Part shown: positions 27,027 through 35,600 of the stretch, in pieces
Layout of the letters: each line of letters begins with the position of its first letter
Numbering within the stretch: position 1 is the stretch's first letter
Source of the DNA: DATLXH01 sp035576005
Lineage (GTDB): Bacteria > Acidobacteriota > Thermoanaerobaculia > Gp7-AA8
DNA: 42,110 nt
NCBI GenBank assembly: GCA_035576005.1
Contig: DATLXH010000011.1
Span: forward strand, 1 to 42,110
Reading direction: 5' to 3'
Position numbers and translations under genes: made by a program
The notes under the pieces: model-generated
Seen by the model: only the letters and a program-made list of their open reading frames with translations
Databases searched by the model: none
Told to the model about the DNA's origin: nothing

Positions 27027-27326
27027 ATGGCACTTCGAATCTATATTGACGCAGACGGCAGGGAGTGGAAGGTTTGGGATGTCCCGCCGCGCTTCACGAA
27101 GGAACGGGCCGAATGTGACAGGCGGGAGGGTGTCTCCGACTGCATCGCCGGAGAACGCCGGAAACCCCAGAACCGCCGGCGAACGATCCCGCCTCGAGAA
27201 TGGGTCTATGGCTGGATCTGCTTCGAAACGAGCAACGAGAAAATGCGGCTCTGTCCCCTTCCCAAGGGACTGGGAAAGGGTCTCGGACGCTCACTGGAAG
27301 AATACCGGCGCAAGGCTGTGTCGGTA
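27027..27326 (+). pseudogene. Small protein gene with paired compensating frameshifts and no own stop
   Basis: The frame starts MALRIYIDADGREWKVWDV and continues with RRTIPPREWVYGWICFETSN and EKMRLCPLP, a pattern I associate with small (about 100-residue) uncharacterised proteins of Acidobacteriota and Gemmatimonadota. From about 27262 to 27295 the sensible continuation is in the +1 frame (PRDWERVSDAH), after which the first frame resumes with LEEYRRKA. This implies one lost and one gained base around an 11-codon stretch. No stop follows where the protein should end (about 27326); the frame runs on to 27758 as antisense of the next gene, which I do not accept as coding. Family recollection is uncertain. 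Confidence 0.5.
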
Positions 27327-27485
27327 CGGCAGAGTAAACAGATAGCCTCGACGGCTTCGCCGAGGTCTTCTTGCTCCCTCCTACGGAGTCCCGGACAGGG
27401 GGACGACCTCTCCGTCTGCGGAGTCGGTGGCCGGCGCTCCTTCGCGCAGACCGGCTCGTCGGTGGTTAGATCTCAACCAGCGTCT

Positions 27486-28271
27486 TCAAGACGTGGGCTC
27501 CGTGCCCCTGGCCACGCGCGTCATCGCCACCAGAACGCGCCGTGCCTCATCCTTCGATCCAACCAGCTCCGGGAACTGAATGCGAACGCCCTTCATCCCT
27601 TGCGAAGTTCTGGCGCGAACGGAAAACCCGAGTTTGTCGCACGACACCATCGTCGCCTCTTCGGCCTCAATCCCGCCGTAGTGACGCACGATCTCGCGCA
27701 ACGCGTCGCTGTGATCGCCGTTCATGTGCGCGATGATCCCCGGCGCCGCCGTGAGTAACGGATCCGGCTCTGCCGCACGGTAGTCGTCGGCGCCCACCCA
27801 GCCCATCACACCGAACCCTCCGACGAAATACGCCTCCGTCACTTCGAGCTGGAAGAAAGCGAAATCCGAGAAGTCGATCCAATAGTTTGCTGAAGGATGT
27901 CGCTCCAGATACGCGGCACGGATCTCGTCCGTCGACTCCATCTTCCTGACCGTTCCCAGCAGCGTCACGCGCGGCGATCCAAGTGGATCCGCCTCAGCGC
28001 CGCTTTGCACGACCAGAAGACTCGCACGCGGATCCGCAAGGACGTTCTGCGTGTGAATGGCCATCCCGCTGATCAGGAAGAGCGGCGCGGCATCCGCGGT
28101 GACGACGAAAGGCATCACCGAGCTGAAAGGCCAGCCATCATGACGAACGGAATTCGTGGCCAACGTTCCGATCCTTTCGGCCATGAGCAGAGTCCTCACG
28201 CGCTCGGCATGTGAAGGTTCCAACTCGGGCCGGTGAGAAGAACTCGAAGCGTGTTGGGTCATAACGGGCAT
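27486..28271 (-). CDS. HugZ-like heme/flavin-binding protein (PNPOx-like + DUF2470)
   Basis: The 261-residue protein has an N-terminal split-barrel pyridoxamine-phosphate-oxidase-like domain (RTLLMAERIGTLAT, GWPFSSVMPFV, DPRASLLVV, VTLLGTVRKM) and a C-terminal DUF2470 domain (GIIAHMNGDHSDALREIVRHYGG). This pairing is that of HugZ/HutZ-type heme utilisation proteins and related flavin-reductase-like proteins. The frame is open upstream to 28481, but that part lies in REP palindromes, so ATG28271 (MPVMTQHASSS) is preferred; ATG28262 is close. No heme uptake genes are nearby, so the ligand is uncertain. Confidence 0.85.
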   Translation of the reverse strand: MPVMTQHASSSSHRPELEPSHAERVRTLLMAERIGTLATNSVRHDGWPFSSVMPFVVTADAAPLFLISGMAIHTQNVLADPRASLLVVQSGAEADPLGSPRVTLLGTVRKMESTDEIRAAYLERHPSANYWIDFSDFAFFQLEVTEAYFVGGFGVMGWVGADDYRAAEPDPLLTAAPGIIAHMNGDHSDALREIVRHYGGIEAEEATMVSCDKLGFSVRARTSQGMKGVRIQFPELVGSKDEARRVLVAMTRVARGTEPTS

Positions 28272-28289
28272 TGTCGCATCCATGAAGGG

Positions 28290-28415
28290 AAGCCCGCGAA
28301 CTCGGGGAGATGGAAGCCCGCGAATGCGGGCGGCAGAACCGTAGCTCCGGGCTTCAGCCCGGAGAACGAGGCGTTTCTCGATAATGAGAAGCCCGCGAAT
28401 GCGGGCGGCAGAACC
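28290..28415. repeat. REP palindrome cluster upstream of the RAYT gene
   Basis: Two hairpin types alternate. Type I is GAAGCCCGCGAATGCGGGC followed by GGCAGAACC, at 28313-28340 and 28388-28415, with a degenerate copy near 28290-28305. Type II is AGCTCCGGGCTTCAGCCCGGAG at about 28343-28364. The same two types recur inverted downstream of the transposase gene. Confidence 0.85.
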
Positions 28416-28464
28416 GGCCGAGGTACAATTTCTCCAGGGACCTGCGCATGGCGTGAACGACGCC

Positions 28465-28905
28465 ATGACACACACATACACATCGCTTTACACCCACGTC
28501 ACATTCAGCACTTCCAGACGCAAGCCGTTGATTACGGATCCGGCGAGACTCCACGCTTATCTGTGTGGGATTACGCGCGAACTGAGAGCCCATACGATCA
28601 TCGTTGGTGGAGTTAAGGACCACGTTCACATGCTTGTCGAGACCCGGCCCACCGTCGCCTTGTCCGAGCTCGTCGGAGTCGTGAAAGGAAACTCGTCCAA
28701 ATGGATGAACGAGACATTCGGCCGTTCCTTCGCGTGGCAGCGCGGATTCGGAGCGTTCAGCGTCAGCAAGTCGAATCTCGATACGGTCACCGAATACATC
28801 CGTGATCAGGAGCGCCACCATCAGGTTCGCTCATTCGAGGAAGAATTCAAGGCATTACTGGCGCGAAATCATGTCGAATACGACCCTCAGTTTCTCTGGA
28901 AATGA
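28465..28905 (+). CDS. REP-associated tyrosine transposase (Y1, IS200-like RAYT)
   Basis: The 146-residue HUH enzyme shows the Y1 transposase fold: HVTFSTSRRK near the start, metal-binding HUH motif DHVHML (His53 and His55), and the single catalytic tyrosine Tyr111 in VTEYIRDQERHH. The C-terminus NHVEYDPQFLW is typical of RAYT-like proteins. It nicks single-stranded DNA at REP hairpins. ATG28465 is chosen because the fold begins at once; there is no clear Shine-Dalgarno sequence. The gene is bracketed by REP clusters 28290-28415 and 28914-29233, as expected for a RAYT with its own REPs. Confidence 0.92.
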   Translation: MTHTYTSLYTHVTFSTSRRKPLITDPARLHAYLCGITRELRAHTIIVGGVKDHVHMLVETRPTVALSELVGVVKGNSSKWMNETFGRSFAWQRGFGAFSVSKSNLDTVTEYIRDQERHHQVRSFEEEFKALLARNHVEYDPQFLWK

Positions 28906-28913
28906 TCTCTTTC

Positions 28914-29233
28914 GCCCGCTAGCGCGGGCTGACATTTTCGTGGAACGCATGTCTCCCGGCTGAAGCCGGGAGCTAAGATCTGACGCTGCCTTCGGCAGCT
29001 GAGGCCGGCCGGCGTGGTCGCTGCCTTCGGCAGCTGAGGCCCGGCCGGCATCTCGCAGACTCAGGCAGCCGATCGCTCCGCGATCTGCCGCTGGCCAGCC
29101 TCCATCTCTGAGCCACCGCACCCCGCGAGGAACCAGCTGCCGAACGGCAGCGAAACAGCGATAGCTCCCGGCTTCAGCCGGGAGACCACAGCCAACGCGC
29201 AATCATGTCAAGCCCGCGAACGCGGGCGACAGA
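28914..29233. repeat. REP palindrome cluster downstream of the RAYT gene
   Basis: In order: a type I variant GCCCGCTAGCGCGGGC (28914-28929); type II inverted TCTCCCGGCTGAAGCCGGGAGCT (28952-28973); two direct copies of GCTGCCTTCGGCAGCTGAGGC with GGCCGGC after each (28985-29013 and 29020-29049); a small palindrome CAGCTGCCGAACGGCAGC near 29132-29150; type II AGCTCCCGGCTTCAGCCGGGAG (29163-29184); and type I AGCCCGCGAACGCGGGCGACAGA (29211-29233). No coding content is seen here or in the remaining bases to 29316. Confidence 0.85.
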
Positions 29234-29316
29234 GATCCGCGACGCCGTCAGATCTCGACGACAATGTCCCCGTGATTCCGCAACACCATCCCACAGACCC
29301 GCCACCATCACTCATC

Positions 29317-31020
29317 TCACCGCGCAGCGTGTCCGATCGGGTAGTCACCCAGCTTGATCGGCAGACGCCCTTCGTATGCGATCTCCCCGACGATCGCCTT
29401 GATCGCGGCGAGCTCGGCAGTTCCACTGATGTCGTACGTCACTGCGTAGGCGGGCAGTTCCGGGATTTCCCTCAGTACGAACGGACTGCCGAACGCGGTG
29501 AACACCAGCGGCTTCTTCATCGCCACCAGATCGCGCAACAGCGTCATCTGTTCGCGGTTCAGGTTGATCGATCCTTTGTATGAGGCCACGCGAATGAACC
29601 CATTCACCACCAGGACGTCCGACAATCCCGCCATCTTCCGCACCAGGCCGTATTCATTTGCGCTGCTCTGGTCATCGATCTCCACGGTTACCGCTCGAGG
29701 AAACCGTTTGGTCAGTTCGGCTGCTACGATCCGTCCGACAGGACCCTCCCGCCACCCGCTCCTCGTGTCGATCACATTGATCTGTACGACTCGTGTATCA
29801 GCCGACGGTTTGAGGGGAAGCGTTCGCTGCTCGTCCTTGACGAGCGTGATGGCGTTGTCGGCGATCCGTTGTGCGACCGCCCGGTTGTCGGCCGTGCCTA
29901 CGGTTCTCATCAGCGTATTGGCATCGACGTAGCGGCCCTTGTGGAGTGACAGTTTCGCCTTCGCCGTGAGAATCCTGCGAACGGACTCGTCAATTCTCGC
30001 TTCTTTGATGCGACCGGTACTAACCGCCGACTGCAACGCGCGGAACGACGACTCCAGGTCCGGAGGTGTGACGATGATGTCCGCGCCGGCTTCGATCGCC
30101 CGTACCGTCGCGTCATCATTACTGAATGATGCAGCCACCCCGCGCATGCTCATCGAGTCCGTGAAAACGATTCCCTGGAACTTGAGATCGTCCCGCAGAA
30201 GACTCGTCAGAATCGGCTTCGACAGCGTTGACGGAAGACCCTTCTCGTCCTCGAGCTTAGGGAGCCAGATGTGAGCCGTCATGAACGCCCCGACCCCGGC
30301 TTGCACTGCGGCGCGGAAAGGGGGAAGCTCGACGGACTCGAGTCGCTCGCGCGTCACATCGAGAGTCGGCATGGCGAGGTGTGAATCGGTGGCCACGTCA
30401 CCGTGCCCCGGGAAATGCTTCGCGGTGGCGAGCTGTCCATGCTCCTGAAGGCCGCGGATGTACGCCGCCACGAAGCGCGACACCATCGCGGGGTCCTCGC
30501 CGAACGAGCGGATGTTGATGATCGGATTCTCCGGATTGTTGTTCACGTCGGCGACGGGATAGAAATTGACGTTCACGCCGAGTGCACGTCCTTCCTGCGC
30601 AGTCACTCTGGCGGCCTCCCGTACCAGCCGTTCATCACCCGTTGCCGCCATGGCCATGGCCAGCGGCATTCTCGTCGCGCCGTACAGGACATAGCCGGCG
30701 CCTCCTTCGAGATTGTGCGCGGTAAGAAGAGGCACCTTCGCAAGTCGCTGCATCTCATTGAGCGAGAGCGCGATCACCGCCGCGTCCGCGATTCCGACAT
30801 GAAGGCTTCCCACATGAAATTCCGTGATCGCCCGCCGAACGTCTTTCAAATCCTCGGAATCGAGCGCTCGAAACGCTGTCGGCCCGCTGCGGGCCATGAG
30901 TAACTGCCCGATCTTCTCGTCCCGCGTCATGGCGCGCAGGGTCTTCTCGACCCAGCGATCCGCTGCATTTGAGGTGGTGGCTAGAGTCGTTAGTAAGAGC
31001 GTCATAGCAAGCGATTTCAT
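29317..31020 (-). CDS. nagZ: NagZ-like beta-N-acetylhexosaminidase (GH3), exported
   Basis: The 567-residue protein has a Sec signal (MKSLAMTLLLTTLATTSNAA), a GH3 barrel and a C-terminal GH3 domain. NagZ hallmarks are KHFPGHGDVATDSH (201-214, with the Asp/His catalytic dyad loop) and the nucleophile Asp288 in VFTDSMSM. It should remove GlcNAc from peptidoglycan-derived sugars. The two-domain form resembles the exported Bacillus subtilis NagZ rather than the short cytosolic enzyme of Gram-negatives. It may work with the NamZ-like lipoprotein encoded at 225-1484. A different beta-hexosaminidase role cannot be excluded. Confidence 0.88.
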   Translation of the reverse strand: MKSLAMTLLLTTLATTSNAADRWVEKTLRAMTRDEKIGQLLMARSGPTAFRALDSEDLKDVRRAITEFHVGSLHVGIADAAVIALSLNEMQRLAKVPLLTAHNLEGGAGYVLYGATRMPLAMAMAATGDERLVREAARVTAQEGRALGVNVNFYPVADVNNNPENPIINIRSFGEDPAMVSRFVAAYIRGLQEHGQLATAKHFPGHGDVATDSHLAMPTLDVTRERLESVELPPFRAAVQAGVGAFMTAHIWLPKLEDEKGLPSTLSKPILTSLLRDDLKFQGIVFTDSMSMRGVAASFSNDDATVRAIEAGADIIVTPPDLESSFRALQSAVSTGRIKEARIDESVRRILTAKAKLSLHKGRYVDANTLMRTVGTADNRAVAQRIADNAITLVKDEQRTLPLKPSADTRVVQINVIDTRSGWREGPVGRIVAAELTKRFPRAVTVEIDDQSSANEYGLVRKMAGLSDVLVVNGFIRVASYKGSINLNREQMTLLRDLVAMKKPLVFTAFGSPFVLREIPELPAYAVTYDISGTAELAAIKAIVGEIAYEGRLPIKLGDYPIGHAAR

Positions 31021-31210
31021 CGCGTCAGTCTACAAGGGGGAGGCACGACAACGGATGCGCAAGACGAGACGATGGGTGTCATGGCGAATGCAGGGCACGG
31101 TGCCAAGACTAGTGAAGGAGAAAACTCGAGGTCATCCCGAGCGTGAAAACAGCGTGGACGCCGGTTAGTTAGAAGTGATGGCACGGAGTGGCATGGCCGG
31201 GACAGGGCCG

Positions 31211-31439
31211 TCCTGAAAGGGCGAAAGAGGGTAGCCGGTGGTAAGCGCGTGAGCGCGCGACCACCGGAGTTCGTGGGCGATCATGCGTTCCGCCCTGAAG
31301 GGGCGGCACAAGCGAGGCTCCGCATGGTCCTCCGAGGTTTTCTGCCGCCCCTTCAGGGCGGACATCACCAAAGCTGCCGGTCCGGTGGCTGCGCGCTTCC
31401 GCGCTGGCCACCGGCTACCCTCTCACGCCCCTTCAGGGC
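31211..31439. repeat. 229-bp nested palindrome
   Basis: The outer arms AGAGGGTAGCCGGTGG (about 31227-31241) and CCACCGGCTACCCTCT (about 31409-31424) pair. Each arm holds its own hairpin (GCGCGTGAGCGCGC and GCGCGCTTCCGCGC). The inner arms CCGCCCTGAAGGGGCGGCA and TGCCGCCCCTTCAGGGCGG also pair around a 30-40 nt centre. The ends repeat the CGCCCCTTCAGGGC motif. The family differs from the other repeats in the window. It fills most of the 31021-31468 gap between two convergent-spaced minus-strand genes; no gene is visible in it. Confidence 0.8.
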
Positions 31440-31468
31440 TAACTACCAGAGGGATTCCTCCCCTGTAC

Positions 31469-32302
31469 TCAATCCCGCGGACGCCGCATGGCCCGATCCG
31501 ACTCGAGCGTCATCAGCAAGGGCAGATGGTCCGAGGCCATCGACGTCACAACAGTCGCGCTCGTGCAACGAAAGCCGCCCGTCAGAAACAGATAGTCAAT
31601 TCGTTTCACGGGCGCGCCGGCCGGATACGTCAACCCACCACCCTCACCGCATCCGATCCACCCGTCGCGAAATCCCGCGCGGACCATCCGCTCATGCACG
31701 CCGCTTCCCGGCTCAGCATTGAAATCCCCTCCAATCAGAAGCGGACCAGGCTCCAGCCGTTTCGCCATCTCGAACAGCCCCACAACCTCCTGCAGCCGGT
31801 ACACCTCTTCACGTGACGCATCGAGATGTGTGTTCACAACGCGCAGTGTTCCGAGGGGAGTTCGCGTTTCGACTACGAGCGCAACACGCGGCTCAATACT
31901 TCCTCCCGCGCGAACCTGGACCGGAGCGACGCGAAGCGGCACCACCTCATGAGCAACCACGGGCCAGCGCGAGAGCGTGGCGATCCCGTAGTCCCCACCC
32001 TGGTAATCGAGCGACTTGCCGAACGCTCCATGCATGCCGGTCAGGCGCATCAACATTGCGAAGTGATCGGCCCCGCCTGAACGCGTCGTGCGGCGATCGA
32101 TCTCCTGGAGCAGGACAAGGTCTGCGGCGCTCGTTCTAATCAACTCCGCGACCCGCTCGAGGTTCTCCTTCGACTGCGCGTCTTTTCCGGCGTGAATGTT
32201 ATAGACCAGCACGCGGATCGATCGCTCCGCGGGCGGTCTGGCCGATGAGCAGCCGGCCAGGAAAATGGCGAGCGTCCAGGAGAGTCGGGAAGGGATGTAC
32301 AT
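31469..32302 (-). CDS. Endonuclease/exonuclease/phosphatase-family lipoprotein
   Basis: The 277-residue protein begins MYIPSRLSWTLAIFLAGC, a lipobox with Cys18. The EEP fold is complete: Asn35 (VYNIHAGK), Glu67 (LLQEIDRR), His159 (VNTHLD), Asp193 and Asn195 (GGDFNAEP), and Asp258-His259 (ASDHLP). Such proteins hydrolyse phosphodiester bonds in nucleic acids, sphingomyelin-like lipids or inositol phosphates; the substrate cannot be told. Cell-envelope location follows from the lipobox. It stands alone between a palindrome and the promoter region of the giant surface protein gene. Confidence 0.85.
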   Translation of the reverse strand: MYIPSRLSWTLAIFLAGCSSARPPAERSIRVLVYNIHAGKDAQSKENLERVAELIRTSAADLVLLQEIDRRTTRSGGADHFAMLMRLTGMHGAFGKSLDYQGGDYGIATLSRWPVVAHEVVPLRVAPVQVRAGGSIEPRVALVVETRTPLGTLRVVNTHLDASREEVYRLQEVVGLFEMAKRLEPGPLLIGGDFNAEPGSGVHERMVRAGFRDGWIGCGEGGGLTYPAGAPVKRIDYLFLTGGFRCTSATVVTSMASDHLPLLMTLESDRAMRRPRD

Positions 32303-32447
32303 CGACCCAGATTATCCCAGCCCCCGGATACGTGCCGCCACCCTCCTGAACAATCGTGGGATTCGTCCGAGGCAGTAGATCGAGTGTCGTTGTAATGACC
32401 GGCCAGGGTTTCCGGGGCACTACACTAGCTTCGCCAGAAAGTTATCA

Positions 32448-32460
32448 CGTAAAATTTACG
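32448..32460. promoter_or_regulatory. Small inverted repeat upstream of the giant surface protein
   Basis: CGTAAA-A-TTTACG lies in an AT-rich spot inside the 384-nt gap between the EEP gene and the giant gene. It could be an operator; there is no direct evidence. The rest of the gap contains a short ORF (32516-32593) and nothing else recognised. Confidence 0.3.
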
Positions 32461-32515
32461 GTGCTGGTAACGAATTGGTCACCCACCCGGTTCTACAGTG
32501 CGTTCAGGAAGTGCA

Positions 32516-32593
32516 ATGAACAAAGTCCCCTCAGTTCAGAGCGCCGCCTGTGGCCGTCGCATCGTCGTCGACTACTGGCGCCTTCCTGCCTGA
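32516..32593 (+). CDS. Possible 25-codon leader ORF
   Basis: ATG32516 is preceded by AGGAAG at a suitable distance and reads MNKVPSVQSAACGRRIVVDY before stopping at TGA32591. It shows no recognisable family. It could be an upstream leader of the giant surface protein gene or chance; length alone gives little support. Confidence 0.2.
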   Translation: MNKVPSVQSAACGRRIVVDYWRLPA

Positions 32594-32686
32594 CTTCTCA
32601 ATTTCCCACCCACTGATTCAGCAGTTCCACTGCAATCCTCGACGGTCCGGATGTTTCTGGTCCGCGAGCCATCACCCGGAGATCCG

Positions 32687-35600
32687 ATGACACTCAGCCC
32701 CCGTTCCGCACTCGCTTCCATTGGTTTCGTCATCGCAGCACTGTTCGCCTCGTCTTCGGAGGCTGCGCTGACAGTGACCCCATTGACGTGGAACATCATC
32801 GGTCTCGACAGCAACAGGCCTCTCTCGGGACCGAAAAACTTCCCCGTCGGCGCCAGGGTTTGCAGCAGCGTGGCCACGAGCAATGTGAGTGCGATGTTGA
32901 TCTGGGATTCGACAAATGCCTTCATTGGTCTTCGGCCTGGAACGCTCAATCCGATCACGATCGCCTCGCTCCCCGCAGGAGGCTGTAAAGACGTCTACTT
33001 CGAAGTCGAGGTGACGCAGACCGCCGCTGCGTTCAATACGGCCCGCCGGTATCACATTACCGCGACCGACGCGAGCGGCGCGGGCTCGACCACCATTCCC
33101 CGTGAGCTGTACGTCGAGCACCTCATCTCACAGAGCCGCAACGCCATCCTCGATGTGAAACTCGACGGGGTGTCGGTACCCGCCGGCGGCTCGATGAACC
33201 TGGTCGTCGGAAACACTTATGTAATCGACCTGGTCGGCAGTACCGCTCCGGCCGGTTACGGTCAGTTCGAAGCATTCATCAACTTTCCGAACACCATCTT
33301 TCAGGTGCTTTCTGTCAGCACGACGTACTCAGCAGACGATTCGCCCTTCGTCCCCAGTCCCAACCCCAGCCTCTATGCCGATGCCTGCGGCTGGGAGAAT
33401 GATCCGAACAGCCCCAGCTATCGCTCCTGTGTCGGAGGCGATTTCAAAGCTGGCGGCAGCATGGTCGTCACCACATACACGATCAAGATCGTCAGCGGCG
33501 GCGGAACGAGCCAGCCCCTCAACACCCTTCTATACGACTTCTCCGGCAGCAGTTTTCATTACAACGCTGATTTTTCGACCGGAGCGCGTATTGCCAACAT
33601 CATCGATCCGGCGGCCGTCACCATAGCGAAGGCCTTCGCCCCGAATCCGACGAGCGTCGGTGGCGTTTCCACTCTGACGTTCACCATCAACAATCCGAAT
33701 GCGGGAACGATTACCGGAGTGAATTTCACCGACACGTTCCCGACGACTCCCGGAGCGATGACTGTTGCAGCAGTATCTGGCGCAGCAACCAGCGGCTGCG
33801 GAACTCCGACCTTTTCTCCCGTCGCAGGCGCGGGCTCGATCTCCTTTTCCAATGGGACGCTGGCCGCGAATAGTTCGTGCACGGTGAGCGTGAAGGTTAC
33901 GGTGCCGACTGCAGGCACCTATACCAACACATCGAACAATCTTTTCGTTGGAGCGATCAATACGGGACGGACGGCAACAGCGACCCTTACTGTCAGCAAC
34001 GCGCCGCCGGCACCGGCGGCCGTGTGCGGAAACGTCCTGGCTCAGTGGAGATTTCCGAGCGGGTTCACTCTCGCGTCTCCCGCGCCGACAGTAGCCAACG
34101 TTACTGCGAGCGCCTCCCCTGGTCTGGGCCTCTCCAACCCCACGGTCTACTCCACCAACAGCACCACGCCGGCGACAACCGGGGACGGAACGATCTCGTG
34201 GGGCAGTAACGGCGGTTTTGCCCCCGGTATGACCCTCAACACCGCCAATCAGGATTACTTCGAGTTCGCGATCAACACCACCGGTATGTCGACCGTCTTT
34301 CTCACGTTCGACGCGTTGTTCAAAACGCCGAACGGACCGAAGGGACTGGCCGTGTTTTACGGAACGACACAGCCCGCGCCTGGCGCGTCCGATCCGGGGA
34401 CGGCCGCTCTCCCTGCCACGTCCAACGCCATGACCGCTCAGAACGTCTGGAACACGTTCGGTTCCGGCAACTCCATTTCTCTGTCGGGGGCAGGGCTGAA
34501 CGCCTCCGGCACCACCTTCGTTCGCATTTACGGCTTCAACGCAGGCAACGACAACCCTGGTGCCGATCTCAACATCGATAACGTCAGTTTCACAGGATGC
34601 TTCATTCCCTTGCCTCCCACCATCTCCAAGAGCTTCTCGCCCAGCCCTGTGGCCGTCTTGGGCAGCTCGACTCTGACGTTCAACGTAACCAACCCGAATC
34701 AATCGCTTGCTCTGACAGGACTTCAGTTCACCGACACGCTTCCGGCAGGTCTCACCGTGGTTACCGCAGCTTCTGCCCAATGCGGCGGCACGCTGACGAC
34801 TACCGCGCCGAGCACGATTTCTTTCGCGGGAGGCTCACGAGCGGCAGGGGCGTCATGCGCAATCACCGTCACGGTCACGGCAACCACTTCGGGTCCACAC
34901 AGCAACGTCAGCGGCTTCATCTCCTCTACGGAAGGCGGAACCAACAGCGGGACAACCGGCGTCGCCACCGCCACTCTCACAGCGGTGCTCCCGCCCGTCA
35001 TCGCGAAACAGTTTGCCCCATCTCCGATTCTTCCCGGAGGCACCTCCACCCTCACGTTCACAATCACCAATCCGAACCAGAACGACATCCTGAGCGGCGT
35101 CGCATTCTCCGATACGTTTCCGACGAGTCCCGCCGCGATGACCGTGGCTGGCTCGCCGGGAGCTACAACGTCGGGTTGCGGAGCGCCGCTCTTTTCACCC
35201 GTAGCGGCAGCCGGGTCGATCTCGTTTTCCGGTGGGACTCTCGCCGGAGGAGGGACCTGCACCGTCACGGTCAATGTGACTGCTCCTGTCGCCGGAACCT
35301 ACAACAACACCAGCGGGAACGTTTCGCACTCGATCAACGCCGTAGCCGTCAATGGGCTTAGTGCAAGCGCCTCGCTGACCGTGAACGCCCCGACCCGAGG
35401 AATTGCATTGCTCAAGCAGGTCAGTTTGAGTGCCTCTGGTCCGTGGAGCTCCTTCCTGGCCGTGTCGACGGGTCCGGTCCATTATCGTTTCACCGTCGAG
35501 AATACAGGTGACGTTCCGCTCAGCCCGATCAGCATTACGGACAACACCCTGAATGTATCGAGCTGCAACGCAGCGTTTGCAGCGGTCACGCTGCAGGTTG

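Noticed and set aside
27327..27758. C-terminal continuation of the small gene at 27027
   Set aside because: The continuation is antisense to the HugZ-like gene and shows no homology-like pattern; it exists only because a stop is missing.
28272..28481. N-terminal extension of the HugZ-like protein
   Set aside because: The extra 70 codons are translated REP palindromes.
33530..34780. Minus-strand frame of about 416 codons opposite the giant gene
   Set aside because: The plus strand encodes DUF11-type domains here; the antisense translation is low-complexity Arg/Gly-rich.
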